A stretch of DNA of 64,000 nucleotides, from assembly GCA_038748065.1 (NCBI GenBank), contig JBCDJG010000004.1, forward strand, positions 62,001 through 126,000, read 5' to 3'. The notes beneath the pieces are model-generated. The model had not been told where the DNA came from. It worked only from the letters and a program-made list of their open reading frames with translations, and did no database searches. This DNA is from JBCDJG01 sp038748065. Its GTDB lineage: Bacteria; Pseudomonadota; Gammaproteobacteria; Pseudomonadales; Halieaceae. Both the position numbers and the translations under genes were made by a program. Of this stretch, positions 34,931 through 43,233 are shown piece after piece (position 1 is the stretch's first letter; every line of letters begins with the position of its first letter).

Positions 34931-35007
34931 CGGTGTGTGGCGCAGCCTGGTAGCGCACTTCCTTCGGGAGGAAGGGGTCGGAGGTTCGAATCCTCTCACA
35001 CCGACCA
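34931..35007 (+). tRNA. proK: tRNA-Pro (anticodon CGG)
   Basis: A 77-base cloverleaf with encoded CCA: acceptor CGGTGTG/CACACCG, D-arm GCGCAGCCTGGTAGCGC, anticodon stem CTTCC/GGAAG with loop TTCGGGA (anticodon CGG), and T-arm with TTCGAAT. It reads CCG codons, common in this GC-rich genome. A degenerate IS element begins about 50 bases downstream. Confidence 0.95.
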
Positions 35008-35056
35008 ACACAAACACGGTGTATTCCGGGTACATCCGATACCGGAGCGCCGGCCG

Positions 35057-35074
35057 CCGGAGACATGGTTTACA
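35057..35074 (+). repeat. Left terminal inverted repeat of the IS481-like element
   Basis: CCGGAGACATGGTTTACA; perfect inverted partner at 36293-36310. It overlaps the stop codon of the transposase reading frame. Confidence 0.88.
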
Positions 35075-36265
35075 GTTTTTCCGGTAGCCACGGATACAGG
35101 GCGGGTTCTACCCGCCCACAATCCTCATCAAAGAATCCTAGATCATAATCCATAAAGCTGACCAGCCAGATTTTGTCAGCAACCTCGCGTATGCCGACGA
35201 TTTGGCCACCGAACACGACACTTAGGTTGACCTTCCGTCGCCCGATGCAGATCCTGCCGCACTTGGTCACTTTTACGGCTTTGTCGTGAAAGGGGTACTC
35301 AGGTTCCTCTGCGGGTCGGTATTGACGCGCTGAAGGTGTAAAGACTTCGGCAGGGTATTGCCCACCGAGCGCCTGATGCGGTCGCTCGTTATTGTAAATT
35401 CCCTAGAAGGTGTCGAAGCGACTCTGCTGCTGCAGGAAGTTGTAGGAGGCAGGCTTGGTGGCCTCTTTTTTCAAGGTCAGGTGCATGCGCTCGTGGCGTC
35501 CGTTCTGCTCCGGATGGCCTGGCTTGATACGCTCGATATTGATGCCCAGCTTGAGCCACCAGATAGAGAGTCGGCTGAGGCCGAAAAAGGCATTAGGTGA
35601 GGCGAACGGAATGCCGTTATCTGTGCGTATCGCGCCTGGCAGGCCGTAATCCTTGAATGCCTGCTCAAAGACGTGAAAGGCCAGCTCGGACTTGGTTGAG
35701 TCCAGACCTTCGCAGGCCAACAGATACCGGGAACGGTAGTCGGTGATAGTCAGCGGATAGCAGTACTGGCGATTCCCCAGTAAGAACTCCCCTTTGTAGT
35801 CGGCACACCAGAGCGCGTTGGGTTCCAGCGCGTGGTTGAGTACCGTGCCCTGGGCTTTGCGTCGCCACCGCTTACGCCGCTTCACCAGTCCATTTCTGTC
35901 GAGAATGGCATGAACCGTGCTCTTGGCCGGCGGGTTGATCATGGGGTATTCCTTGATCAGCTTCGCGCGGATCTTGGGTGCACCCCAGGTTGGATACTCG
36001 CGCTTAATGGCGAGAATGGCCCGCTCGACCTGGAAAGGGAGCTTGTTCGCATGGCGGTAGGGTCGCCGGCTTCGGTCTTCCAGTCCCTTGGGGCCTAACT
36101 CCTTGTATCGGTTAAATATCTTGTAGCCGGTTGGCCTGGAGATACCAAACTCTCGACACACCACGGACATCTTCTCCCCATCAAGGAGTCGGGCAACAAA
36201 CTTCAGTCGTTCATGCCCAAGAAGAGGGGCAGGCTCTCCATCGGTTTACACTCTTTCCAAGGCAT
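35070..36265 (-). pseudogene. IS481-family transposase, broken by a frame shift and an in-frame TAG
   Basis: Original start ATG at 36265 reads MPWKECKPME and then hits TGA after 20 codons. The correct frame resumes with ERLKFVARLLDGEKMSVVCREFG, so 23 extra bases at 36213-36235 (with a TGCCC/GGGCA hairpin) look inserted. A long intact stretch (36170 to 35406) holds the helix-turn-helix and the integrase core (ADYKGEF, TDNGIPFAS, GINIERIKPGHPEQNGRHER). A TAG at 35403-35405 then interrupts RFDTF-GIYNNERPHQAL, where CAG would be expected, and the C-terminal domain runs on to 35070. The transposase should be inactive. Confidence 0.88.
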
Positions 36266-36292
36266 TTGAGGTCCTCCCTCAAATACCTAATG

Positions 36293-36310
36293 TGTAAACC
36301 ATGTCTCCGG
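36293..36310 (-). repeat. Right terminal inverted repeat of the IS481-like element
   Basis: Inverted copy of 35057-35074. It lies about 30 bases upstream of the original transposase start codon at 36265. Confidence 0.88.
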
Positions 36311-36524
36311 TATATTCTGTAAGCTATGTGTCACGAACTACAACATGTAGGGTCTCATGACCCTCGTTACACACTGGCCTTCGTTTTATCGAAGCGACGA
36401 TGAAGGCTTTGGGTAACGCTCCGCGCCCGTGCCAACTGGCCCCCGATGCCTTGCCCATTAAATTTGCCTGAGTTGACTGAGTTCGCCGCTGTTGCGAGCT
36501 GCGAGACGATGCCGTTACCCGGCC

Positions 36525-37670
36525 TCAAGCCCTTATCCGCAAGGCCGCGTAGCCTCGTGCCCAGTGCGACAGGCGCCAGCGCGATTCCACTACGTCAAAA
36601 TCGGGATACAGAGCAAGCAGTCGCGGGAAGTACGCCCGCGCCTCGAGGCGCGCAATGTGCTGGCCGATACATTTGTGCAGCCCAAAGCCAAGTGACAGGT
36701 GGTCTTTGCTGGGCCGCTCGATATCAAAGGCCTCGGGTTCCGAATAGTGTGCCGGGTCGTGGTTGGCCGCGGCAAATAGCAGGCTGATCTCGGCCCCTGC
36801 CGGTATGACTGTACCGTGCAACTCCAGGTCCTGCGTCAGTCGCCTGGGTAGCCCTTGCACGGGCGGCTCTCGGCGGAACATTTCTTCGATAGCGCTATCG
36901 AGAAGCGCCGGGTTCGCTAACAGCTTCTGTCGTTGTAGCGGGTATTTAGCTAACAGTCCGGTGCCATTGCCCAATAGGTTGATGGTGGTATCCACACCGG
37001 CAAAGCCCAGGCAATTGGCAAAAATACGCGTCTCCTCGGCGCTGAGCGCGCCTGCAGCCTCGCGCTTGACCAGCCAGCTGAGATGGTCCTCGCCCGGCTT
37101 GTGGCGTTTTTCCTCCAGCACCTGTTCAATCATGGCGGCAAAATCATCCAGCACCTTAATGGCAATCTCAGGGCTGGCGGGCGTATCGGATTCAGGGTCG
37201 GTACCCATCAGGACCTCGCCGATGTCATACCATTGGTCGATCGAGCTTTCCGGGAAGCCAAGGAAGCGTGTCATGAACAGCTGCGGGATACGCATTATGA
37301 CGCGGTGGTAGAGGTCGATGTCGCCCTTAGCAGGCAATGCCTCGAAGAGTTCATCCACGATTGTATTGATCATGGGCCACAGTCGCTCAACGGTACCCTT
37401 GGAAAACTCTGGAATGATTTCTCGTCGAATGGTGCTGTGGGTTTCGCCATCTGTAGTAGCCAGCGAGGGAATGTAGCTGTGGCCGGTATCGCCGTTCAAT
37501 GTGCCGTCTGGATGTCGCAAAAGACGGCGCACGTCGTCAAAACGCGTAATCATCCAGATATCGCGGCTTGCGTCGTAATAGACGGGCTGCTGCTCTCGCA
37601 GTATGGCGTAACGCCCGTAGATGTCTTGATGGTAGGCAACAGACTGTACGTCAACGATGGGTTCAGCCAT
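36525..37670 (-). CDS. Cytochrome P450
   Basis: A 381-residue soluble bacterial P450. The haem-thiolate loop is LGFGLHKCIGQHIARLEAR, the oxygen-activating I-helix is FAGVDTTINLLGNG, and the EMFR segment is the ExxR pair. Start MAEPIVDVQS at 37670 has GGAG 6 bases upstream; the open frame continues upstream without coding character. P450s of this kind hydroxylate terpenes, steroids or fatty acids with a ferredoxin partner, which is not encoded nearby. The substrate is unknown. It is followed by 214 bases (36311-36524) up to the IS in which I see nothing definite. Confidence 0.9.
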   Translation of the reverse strand: MAEPIVDVQSVAYHQDIYGRYAILREQQPVYYDASRDIWMITRFDDVRRLLRHPDGTLNGDTGHSYIPSLATTDGETHSTIRREIIPEFSKGTVERLWPMINTIVDELFEALPAKGDIDLYHRVIMRIPQLFMTRFLGFPESSIDQWYDIGEVLMGTDPESDTPASPEIAIKVLDDFAAMIEQVLEEKRHKPGEDHLSWLVKREAAGALSAEETRIFANCLGFAGVDTTINLLGNGTGLLAKYPLQRQKLLANPALLDSAIEEMFRREPPVQGLPRRLTQDLELHGTVIPAGAEISLLFAAANHDPAHYSEPEAFDIERPSKDHLSLGFGLHKCIGQHIARLEARAYFPRLLALYPDFDVVESRWRLSHWARGYAALRIRA

Positions 37671-37692
37671 GTCTGTCTCCGGTCCGTGCTGG

Positions 37693-38475
37693 CTATTGGG
37701 CGCCCTTGGCGAGATAGAGTCGAGCGTCATCCTCGCGGCCAAGCTCCAGCAGCAGATTACCCATGAAACCATTGGCTTCGGGGTCGTCAGGTTGTAGCTC
37801 GAGAGCGTTCTCAAAGCTGGTAAGCGCTTCACTGGTCCGCCCGAGGGCCCAGAGTACGGAACCGAGATTGATATGGACGGGCCCGAACAGTGGCCTCGTA
37901 CGGGCTGACTCAGAATAACAGGGAAGAGCCTCATCCATTCTGCCCAGCTGGTGCAGGCACATTCCTAGCAGGAATTGACCGTGGGCATCCAGCGTGGTCG
38001 AGGCCTTTAGCTGCTCAAGGCAGTCGAGAGCGCCAGCCCAGTTTTGCTGTGCCAGGTAAAGCTGAGCGAGGTTAGTCAGGGCATCCGGAAAACCAGGCTC
38101 GGCCTCCAGCGACTGCAGAAAGGCGGCCGCGGCTTTATCAGCCTGTCCCTGCTGAACGTAGATAGATCCAAGCACGTTCTGCAGCATCGGTTGTTCCGGA
38201 TGCTGCTTGGCAAGTCGCTGGGCCATCGGGAGTGCCCGGGCGACCTCCTGTTTCTCATAGAGCTCCACCAGCGTTTGTAGTTCCCAGGGCTCCAGCGTCG
38301 GCGTACCGCCCATACGCCGATCGATCGCCTTGAGCAGCTTCTTCGCTTTACGGTGGCTGGGTATTTGCACAAGCACACGGGCATAGATGGCCCTAGCCTC
38401 CCGCAGTCGGCCTTCCCTTTCATGCTCCTTTGCCTCCACCATGGCCATCTCTATGGCTTGGTCAATTGCACTCAT
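37693..38475 (-). CDS. TPR-repeat protein
   Basis: About 260 residues from the ATG at 38475, almost entirely tetratricopeptide repeats (for example NVLGSIYVQQGQADKAAAAF, LTNLAQLYLAQQNWAGALDC, INLGSVLWALGRTSEALTSF). No signal peptide or catalytic domain is seen, so it is likely a cytoplasmic scaffold. It lies 22 bases upstream of the P450 start and 75 bases after epmB on the same strand, so the three may be one transcript, but no shared function is obvious. Confidence 0.85.
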   Translation of the reverse strand: MSAIDQAIEMAMVEAKEHEREGRLREARAIYARVLVQIPSHRKAKKLLKAIDRRMGGTPTLEPWELQTLVELYEKQEVARALPMAQRLAKQHPEQPMLQNVLGSIYVQQGQADKAAAAFLQSLEAEPGFPDALTNLAQLYLAQQNWAGALDCLEQLKASTTLDAHGQFLLGMCLHQLGRMDEALPCYSESARTRPLFGPVHINLGSVLWALGRTSEALTSFENALELQPDDPEANGFMGNLLLELGREDDARLYLAKGAQ

Positions 38476-38549
38476 CTCTACGGTTCTCCCGGCCGCGCTC
38501 GCCATAATACGCAATAGCCTCCATCGGGTCCAAGGGCGTGCACTTACCG

Positions 38550-39566
38550 CTAGCCCAGTAAGCCCAGGGGCGTTTTCGATGCCTCACCCGGGATTTCCCT
38601 CACCAATCGTGGCACGAGGTAGCCCGGGTTGTTAGCACACAGCCCGTGGTACAGCTCCAACGCTTCACGTTCGGGGATATCAAAGTGTGCAGCACCTGCC
38701 ACAGGGTCCAGCAGATGTAGATAGTAAGGCTGTACATGCATGTCCCAGAGCCGGGTCGATAGATCTGACAGCACTTCGACCTGATCATTAACGCCCCGCA
38801 GTAAAACAGACTGGTTAAGCAGGCGAAGCCCGGCGTCGGCGAGGTCGCCCAGTGCCCGGGCCACCGCCTCGTCGAGCTCGCGAGCATGATTGCTGTGCAG
38901 CACGAACACGCCCTGTAATCGAGACGCCCGCAGCCGTCTCCGCAGTCCAGCGGTGATGCGATCTGGAATGACCAGGGGCAAGCGGCTGTGAATTCGCAGG
39001 CGTCGTAAGTGCGGAATGGCCTCCAGCTTTGTCATCAGGTCATCTAATTGCGAATCTGCCAGAAGCAAGGGGTCGCCGCCGCTCAAGATGACCTCCTCGA
39101 TGCTTGCGTCGGCGGCGATGTAGTCCAGTGCCTCCTGCCAGCGATCGCGGCCGGCTTGCCCGTGCTGGTAATCGTAGTGACGCCGGAAGCAATACCGACA
39201 GTTTACGGCGCAGGCTCCCGCTGCGATTAACAGCACGCGGCCCTGGTATTTGTGCAGCAGCCCCTGCGCTCTGTTTGCCGTAGCTTCGGCAAGCGGGTCG
39301 ACGGTGAAGGTGTTAGATGGCTTTTCCTCCTCCAGAGCTAGCGGCAGCACCTGACGAAGCAGGGGGTCGTGCTCGTCGCCGGGGCGCATTTTCGCGGCGA
39401 AGGCGCGCGGTACCAGCATAGTGAAGCTCTCATCACCGCCCAGCCTGTCGCCCAGGTGTGCCAGGTCAAGATAGTGAAGCAGGGCCATCGGGTCTCGATA
39501 GGCGTCGCGCAACTGCTCCTGCCATGATCCCGTCGATACGCTCGCCAGTGGCGTCTCTGCGCTCAT
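38550..39566 (-). CDS. epmB: EF-P (R)-beta-lysine pathway lysine 2,3-aminomutase EpmB
   Basis: About 338 residues. This radical SAM/PLP enzyme turns lysine into (R)-beta-lysine for modification of elongation factor P by EpmA. The cluster motif is CAVNCRYCFRRHY, with ILSGGDPLLL and RLRIHSRLPLVIPDRI also typical. I used the ATG at 39566 (MSAETPL), with AGGCGG just upstream; a TTG at 39590 would add eight residues and overlap the oxidase gene. The length matches EpmB rather than the longer catabolic KamA. efp and epmA are not in the window. Confidence 0.92.
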   Translation of the reverse strand: MSAETPLASVSTGSWQEQLRDAYRDPMALLHYLDLAHLGDRLGGDESFTMLVPRAFAAKMRPGDEHDPLLRQVLPLALEEEKPSNTFTVDPLAEATANRAQGLLHKYQGRVLLIAAGACAVNCRYCFRRHYDYQHGQAGRDRWQEALDYIAADASIEEVILSGGDPLLLADSQLDDLMTKLEAIPHLRRLRIHSRLPLVIPDRITAGLRRRLRASRLQGVFVLHSNHARELDEAVARALGDLADAGLRLLNQSVLLRGVNDQVEVLSDLSTRLWDMHVQPYYLHLLDPVAGAAHFDIPEREALELYHGLCANNPGYLVPRLVREIPGEASKTPLGLLG

Positions 39567-39586
39567 TCCGCCTGCCCGTTGATCAC

Positions 39587-40888
39587 TCAACCCAGCCTGT
39601 CGCGCAGACTGTAGAACAGCATGCCCGCGACAAGGCCCGGCCAGCGCAACAGGGTGCCGCCCGGGAATCGCGGCGAAGGCACTCGGGCCATCACGTCGAA
39701 GCGTTCTGCGGTGCCGGCGATGGCTTCCGCCAGGAGTTTACCTGCCAGGGTAGCCATGGGAACGCCGTGGCCAGAATAGCCATGGGCGTAGAACACCTGC
39801 GGCGACAGGGCGCCAAAGTCCGGCATTCTGTTCATCGTCACCGCCAGCGTTCCGCCCCAGGCGTAGTCGATCCGCGTCTGGCTAAGCTCTGGATAGATGC
39901 GCAGCATGCACTTGCGCACCAGTCCCGCGATGTCCCGTGGAAAGCGTTTGCTATAGGTTTCACCGCCACCAAACAGGAGTCGGTTATCGGCGGAGAGTTT
40001 CCAATAGTTAATCACAAAGAGCGTATCGGACATGGACGCGTCGTTGCCAATGAGGCGCCTTGCCTGATCCTCGCCCAGCGGTTCGGTGGCCAGCATATAG
40101 TTATTGATCGGCATGATGCGGCCGGCCGTTCTTGGTTCGAGGCCTTCAAGGTAGCCATTGCAGGCCAGGACCAGAAAATCGGCACTCACCTCGCCAGCGG
40201 CTGTTTTGACTTTCACCTTGCCGCCGGCGTCACGTCTACCGCCCTCGCTGTACGCCAGCACACGGCTGCCCTCATACAACTGCGCGCCCAGTTCGGCAGC
40301 CGCGCGTGCGAGGCCAAGTGCATAATTCAGCGGGTGCAGGTGCTTACAGCCGGCGTCGAGAACGCCAGCGTGAAATCCCTGGCCAGAGGTCATCTCGCCC
40401 AGTTCCTCGGCGGGTACGAACCTCGCTTGCTGGTACTGGTAGGTGTCCCGCAGGTGTTCCACGTGCGCCTGTAGCTCAGTCACTTCGCGTGCTTTGCTGG
40501 CCACGTGCAGGTTGCCGCTGCGCAGGTCGCAATCAATACCATGCTCGGCGATAAGCTGGGCCACGGTATCCACAGCTTCCAATCCCAGGTGCCAAAGGGC
40601 CCGCGCCTGCTCCAGGCCCACCAGTGATTCAAGCGTTTCCTGGTCTGCGCGCTGGCCCGTGCCTACGTGGCCGCCGTTGCGACCGGAAGCGCCCCAGCCC
40701 ACTTTGTTGGCCTCCAGCAGTATCACGCTATAGCCGCGTTGGCGTAAGTGTATGGCGCTCGACAGCCCCGTATAGCCGCCGCCGATAATACAGACGTCGG
40801 CGCTGTGGCTGCCGGCCAGGGTTTCGAACGCGGGCGACTGATTGGCGCTTGCCGCGTACCAGGAATCAACGTGGGGCTGTGCTTGCAT
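39587..40888 (-). CDS. puuB: FAD-dependent amine oxidoreductase, PuuB-like (gamma-glutamylputrescine oxidase)
   Basis: A 433-residue DAO-family flavoprotein with the FAD site VCIIGGGYTGLSSAIHLRQRG, the GWGASGRNGGHVGTGQR motif of the PuuB/OrdL group and a C-terminal FYAHGYSGHGVPMATLAGK. PuuB oxidises gamma-glutamylputrescine after PuuA has added glutamate. The PuuA-like gene lies divergently next door, which supports the polyamine role, though the exact amine is not proven. The 132-base divergent region holds no recognised operator. Confidence 0.8.
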   Translation of the reverse strand: MQAQPHVDSWYAASANQSPAFETLAGSHSADVCIIGGGYTGLSSAIHLRQRGYSVILLEANKVGWGASGRNGGHVGTGQRADQETLESLVGLEQARALWHLGLEAVDTVAQLIAEHGIDCDLRSGNLHVASKAREVTELQAHVEHLRDTYQYQQARFVPAEELGEMTSGQGFHAGVLDAGCKHLHPLNYALGLARAAAELGAQLYEGSRVLAYSEGGRRDAGGKVKVKTAAGEVSADFLVLACNGYLEGLEPRTAGRIMPINNYMLATEPLGEDQARRLIGNDASMSDTLFVINYWKLSADNRLLFGGGETYSKRFPRDIAGLVRKCMLRIYPELSQTRIDYAWGGTLAVTMNRMPDFGALSPQVFYAHGYSGHGVPMATLAGKLLAEAIAGTAERFDVMARVPSPRFPGGTLLRWPGLVAGMLFYSLRDRLG

Positions 40889-41020
40889 GGGGCTACTATA
40901 CGCTGAGCAGTGCCAAGCGTCGCCTAACCCCTTGGGGTAGCCGCTATTGAACCGGCAGACGCTGTGCTGCGATACTCGCGCAAGTCACCTAACAGCAATT
41001 CACTGAAGGGCGAGTCAACC

Positions 41021-42367
41021 ATGGCCTCTGATTCTCAGTCGATCAAAGACTGACTTACCGAACACCAGATTTCCGAAGTGGAGTGTCTGGTGCCCGACAT
41101 GACGGGCAATGCCCGCGGCAAGTTTATACCGGCCGGCCAATTTCTCGACCAGGGTGAGCCACGCCTGCCCGAGAGCATTCTCGCGCAAAGCGTAACGGGT
41201 GAATATTCTGACGAGCACTGGGACTTTGTCGAGCCCACTGATGCTGACATGATCCTGAAGCCTGATGCGAGCACGCTGCGGCTGGTGCCCTGGGCGCGAG
41301 AACCCACGGCGCAAATCATCCACGATTGCTATACCCAGGCCGGTGAGCCCCACCCGCTGTCGACGCGCAATATCCTGAAACGGGTGCTGGCGCGCTACGA
41401 GGAGGCCGGGCTGACGCCGGTTGTGGCTCCCGAGGTGGAGTTCTACCTCGTGGCGCGCAACCTCGATCCCGACAACGAGCTGACGCCGCCCACGGGCCGC
41501 TCGGGCCGTTCCGAGACCTCGCGACTGTCCTACTCAATGGACGCGGTTGCAGAGTTTGAGGATTTCGTGGAAGACATGTACGACTACGCCGAGGCCCAGG
41601 AACTGGCGGTAGACACACTGATTCACGAGAACGGCGCCGCGCAAATGGAGATCAACTTTTTGCACGGCGACGCACTCAGCCTGGCGGATCAGGTGTTTGC
41701 CTTTAAGCGTACGGTCCGAGAATCTGCACACAAATACGGGATGTACGCTACGTTCATGGCCAAGCCCATGCAGACCGAACCGGGCAGCGCGCTGCACATC
41801 CACCAGAGCATCGTGGATAGCAAGGGCAGCAATATTTTCGCCGATGCGCAGGGTCAGCACTCCGAGCGCTTCCTGAGCTACATAGCGGGGCTGCAGCGCT
41901 ACACGCCTGAGCTGATTGCGCTTTACGCGCCCAATGTTAATTCCTATCGCCGGCTGGCACCGGACATCTCAGCGCCCATCAACCTCAACTGGGGTATCGA
42001 CAACCGCACCATCGCCTTTCGCGTGCCGAAGAGCGGTGCTGCCGCTACTCGAGTGGAGAACCGCTTCCCGGGTGCTGACGTCAACCCTTATCTGGCCTTT
42101 GCCGCCACGCTGGCCAGTGGCTGGCTGGGCATGGAGCAGGGTCTCGAGGCGTCTGCCCCGCACCAGGGTACTGCAAACGAAGACAACGTTGAGGTCGCGC
42201 GCACCCTGGAGGAAGGGCTGCGTGAGTTGCTCAACACACCAGAAATCTGTGACATCTTCGGCGAACTCTTCCTGCGCGCCTATGCCGCGGTCAAGCTGGA
42301 TGAGTTTGAAGAGTTCAATCGCGTGATCAGTTCGTGGGAGCGGGAACACCTGCTGCTGCAGGTCTAG
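41021..42367 (+). pseudogene. puuA: Glutamine synthetase-like gamma-glutamylpolyamine synthetase, in-frame TGA at codon 11
   Basis: From the ATG at 41021 (AAGGG about 10 bases upstream) the frame reads MASDSQSIKD, then TGA at 41051-41053, then LTEHQISEVECLVPDMTG and an otherwise intact glutamine synthetase fold of 448 codons: APEVEFYLVARN, the metal site in GAAQMEINFLHG, HIHQS, NRTIAFRVPKSG and ENRFPGADVNPYLAFAA. Relatives appear to have Trp where TGA stands (TGG-to-TGA). A shorter product could start at the GTG at 41078, but I see no ribosome site there and it would trim the N-terminal domain. It is paired with the PuuB-like oxidase. Confidence 0.78.
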
Positions 42368-42372
42368 AGTCC

Positions 42373-43233
42373 GTGGTCAGTCAGGAGCAGAGTCTTTTTG
42401 GCGGCGCGACGGGCTATCGCCTGTTTACAAGCGTCAAGTACATCACCTACCTGCTGCTCTTCGCCAACGTGTTTTTCTTTCTGGCCGAGGAACTGGGAGC
42501 GCTTGAGCATACCTTTGTCGACGGCATTGCCCCCGGCCAGATCATACAGGTGTTTTCCGCCACAATAGATACCGGCGCCTGGGTCATACTGCTGCTGCTG
42601 TTTGAGCTCGAGACCTCGGTGCTGGATGACAGCCGCATTCGCGGGCCGGTGAAGTGGAGCCTGCACGGCGTTCGACTGATTTGCAGCGCCGCGATCGTAT
42701 ACGCCTTCACCGGCTACTATGCCGAGCTGGTGATGCTCTACAATGCGGTCACCTTGCCGGCCTTTGATGCCTGCGCCTCCCTCGACCAGGGCTGGTCGCT
42801 GCTGCTGGATATCGATGAGTATGCGCCGCTGGATGCGCAAAACTGTCTCACCGTTGGCAGCGACGCCTGGCGGATATCCGGCTTTGATATCGTCGCAGCC
42901 TACCCTGTGTTAACCGACGCACGCTACCTCGCCTGGGTCGACGTAATTAATTCCGGCACCTGGATACTTGTGGTCATCGTCCTGGAGATCGAGGTCCGGC
43001 TGCAGCTGCGCGGCCAGCTCTCCGCGGCGCTGATGGGCGGCACGCGGTACCTGAAGTTTGCGCTGTACAGCGTCCTTTTCGCCTGCGCTGCCTACTGGGG
43101 TGTGAAGGGCGATTTTATTGATTTCTGGGACGCGGCCCTGTGGCTATTCGCCTTTATCTTCATCGAATTGAACGTATTTGAATGGAATTACGAGACGACT
43201 CACGGTATCGAGCACGAGGCCGCCAATGAGTGA
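42373..43233 (+). CDS. Six-helix membrane protein of unknown function
   Basis: A 286-residue protein from the GTG at 42373. I see six likely membrane helices near residues 24-42, 65-82, 96-115, 188-211, 229-247 and 255-271. Three helices end with a buried glutamate in similar settings: LLLLFELETSV, VIVLEIEVRLQ and FAFIFIELNVFE. The long loop between helices 3 and 4 is acidic and holds two cysteines (FDACASLD, AQNCLTVG) that could form a disulfide. I do not recognise the family. It overlaps mtnA by 8 bases and follows the puuA-like gene by 5 bases, so the three probably form one transcript. Confidence 0.75.
   Translation: MVSQEQSLFGGATGYRLFTSVKYITYLLLFANVFFFLAEELGALEHTFVDGIAPGQIIQVFSATIDTGAWVILLLLFELETSVLDDSRIRGPVKWSLHGVRLICSAAIVYAFTGYYAELVMLYNAVTLPAFDACASLDQGWSLLLDIDEYAPLDAQNCLTVGSDAWRISGFDIVAAYPVLTDARYLAWVDVINSGTWILVVIVLEIEVRLQLRGQLSAALMGGTRYLKFALYSVLFACAAYWGVKGDFIDFWDAALWLFAFIFIELNVFEWNYETTHGIEHEAANE

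Larger units (their letters stand above)
35057..36310 (-). mobile_element. Degenerate IS481-family insertion sequence
   Basis: The element is bounded by an 18-base perfect inverted repeat, CCGGAGACATGGTTTACA, at 35057-35074 and inverted at 36293-36310. It encodes a DDE integrase-core transposase of IS481 type, damaged twice. I see no target-site duplication in the flanks, which fits an old copy, though true ends might lie slightly inside or outside the repeats. It sits between tRNA-Pro and the P450 gene. Confidence 0.88.

Noticed and set aside
35070..35270. 66-residue independent gene
   Set aside because: It is the C-terminal end of the IS481 transposase beyond the in-frame TAG and continues that frame.
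35030..36330. Target-site duplication around the IS481-like element
   Set aside because: The bases next to the inverted repeats differ on the two sides (CGGCCG and TATATT), so no duplication can be claimed.
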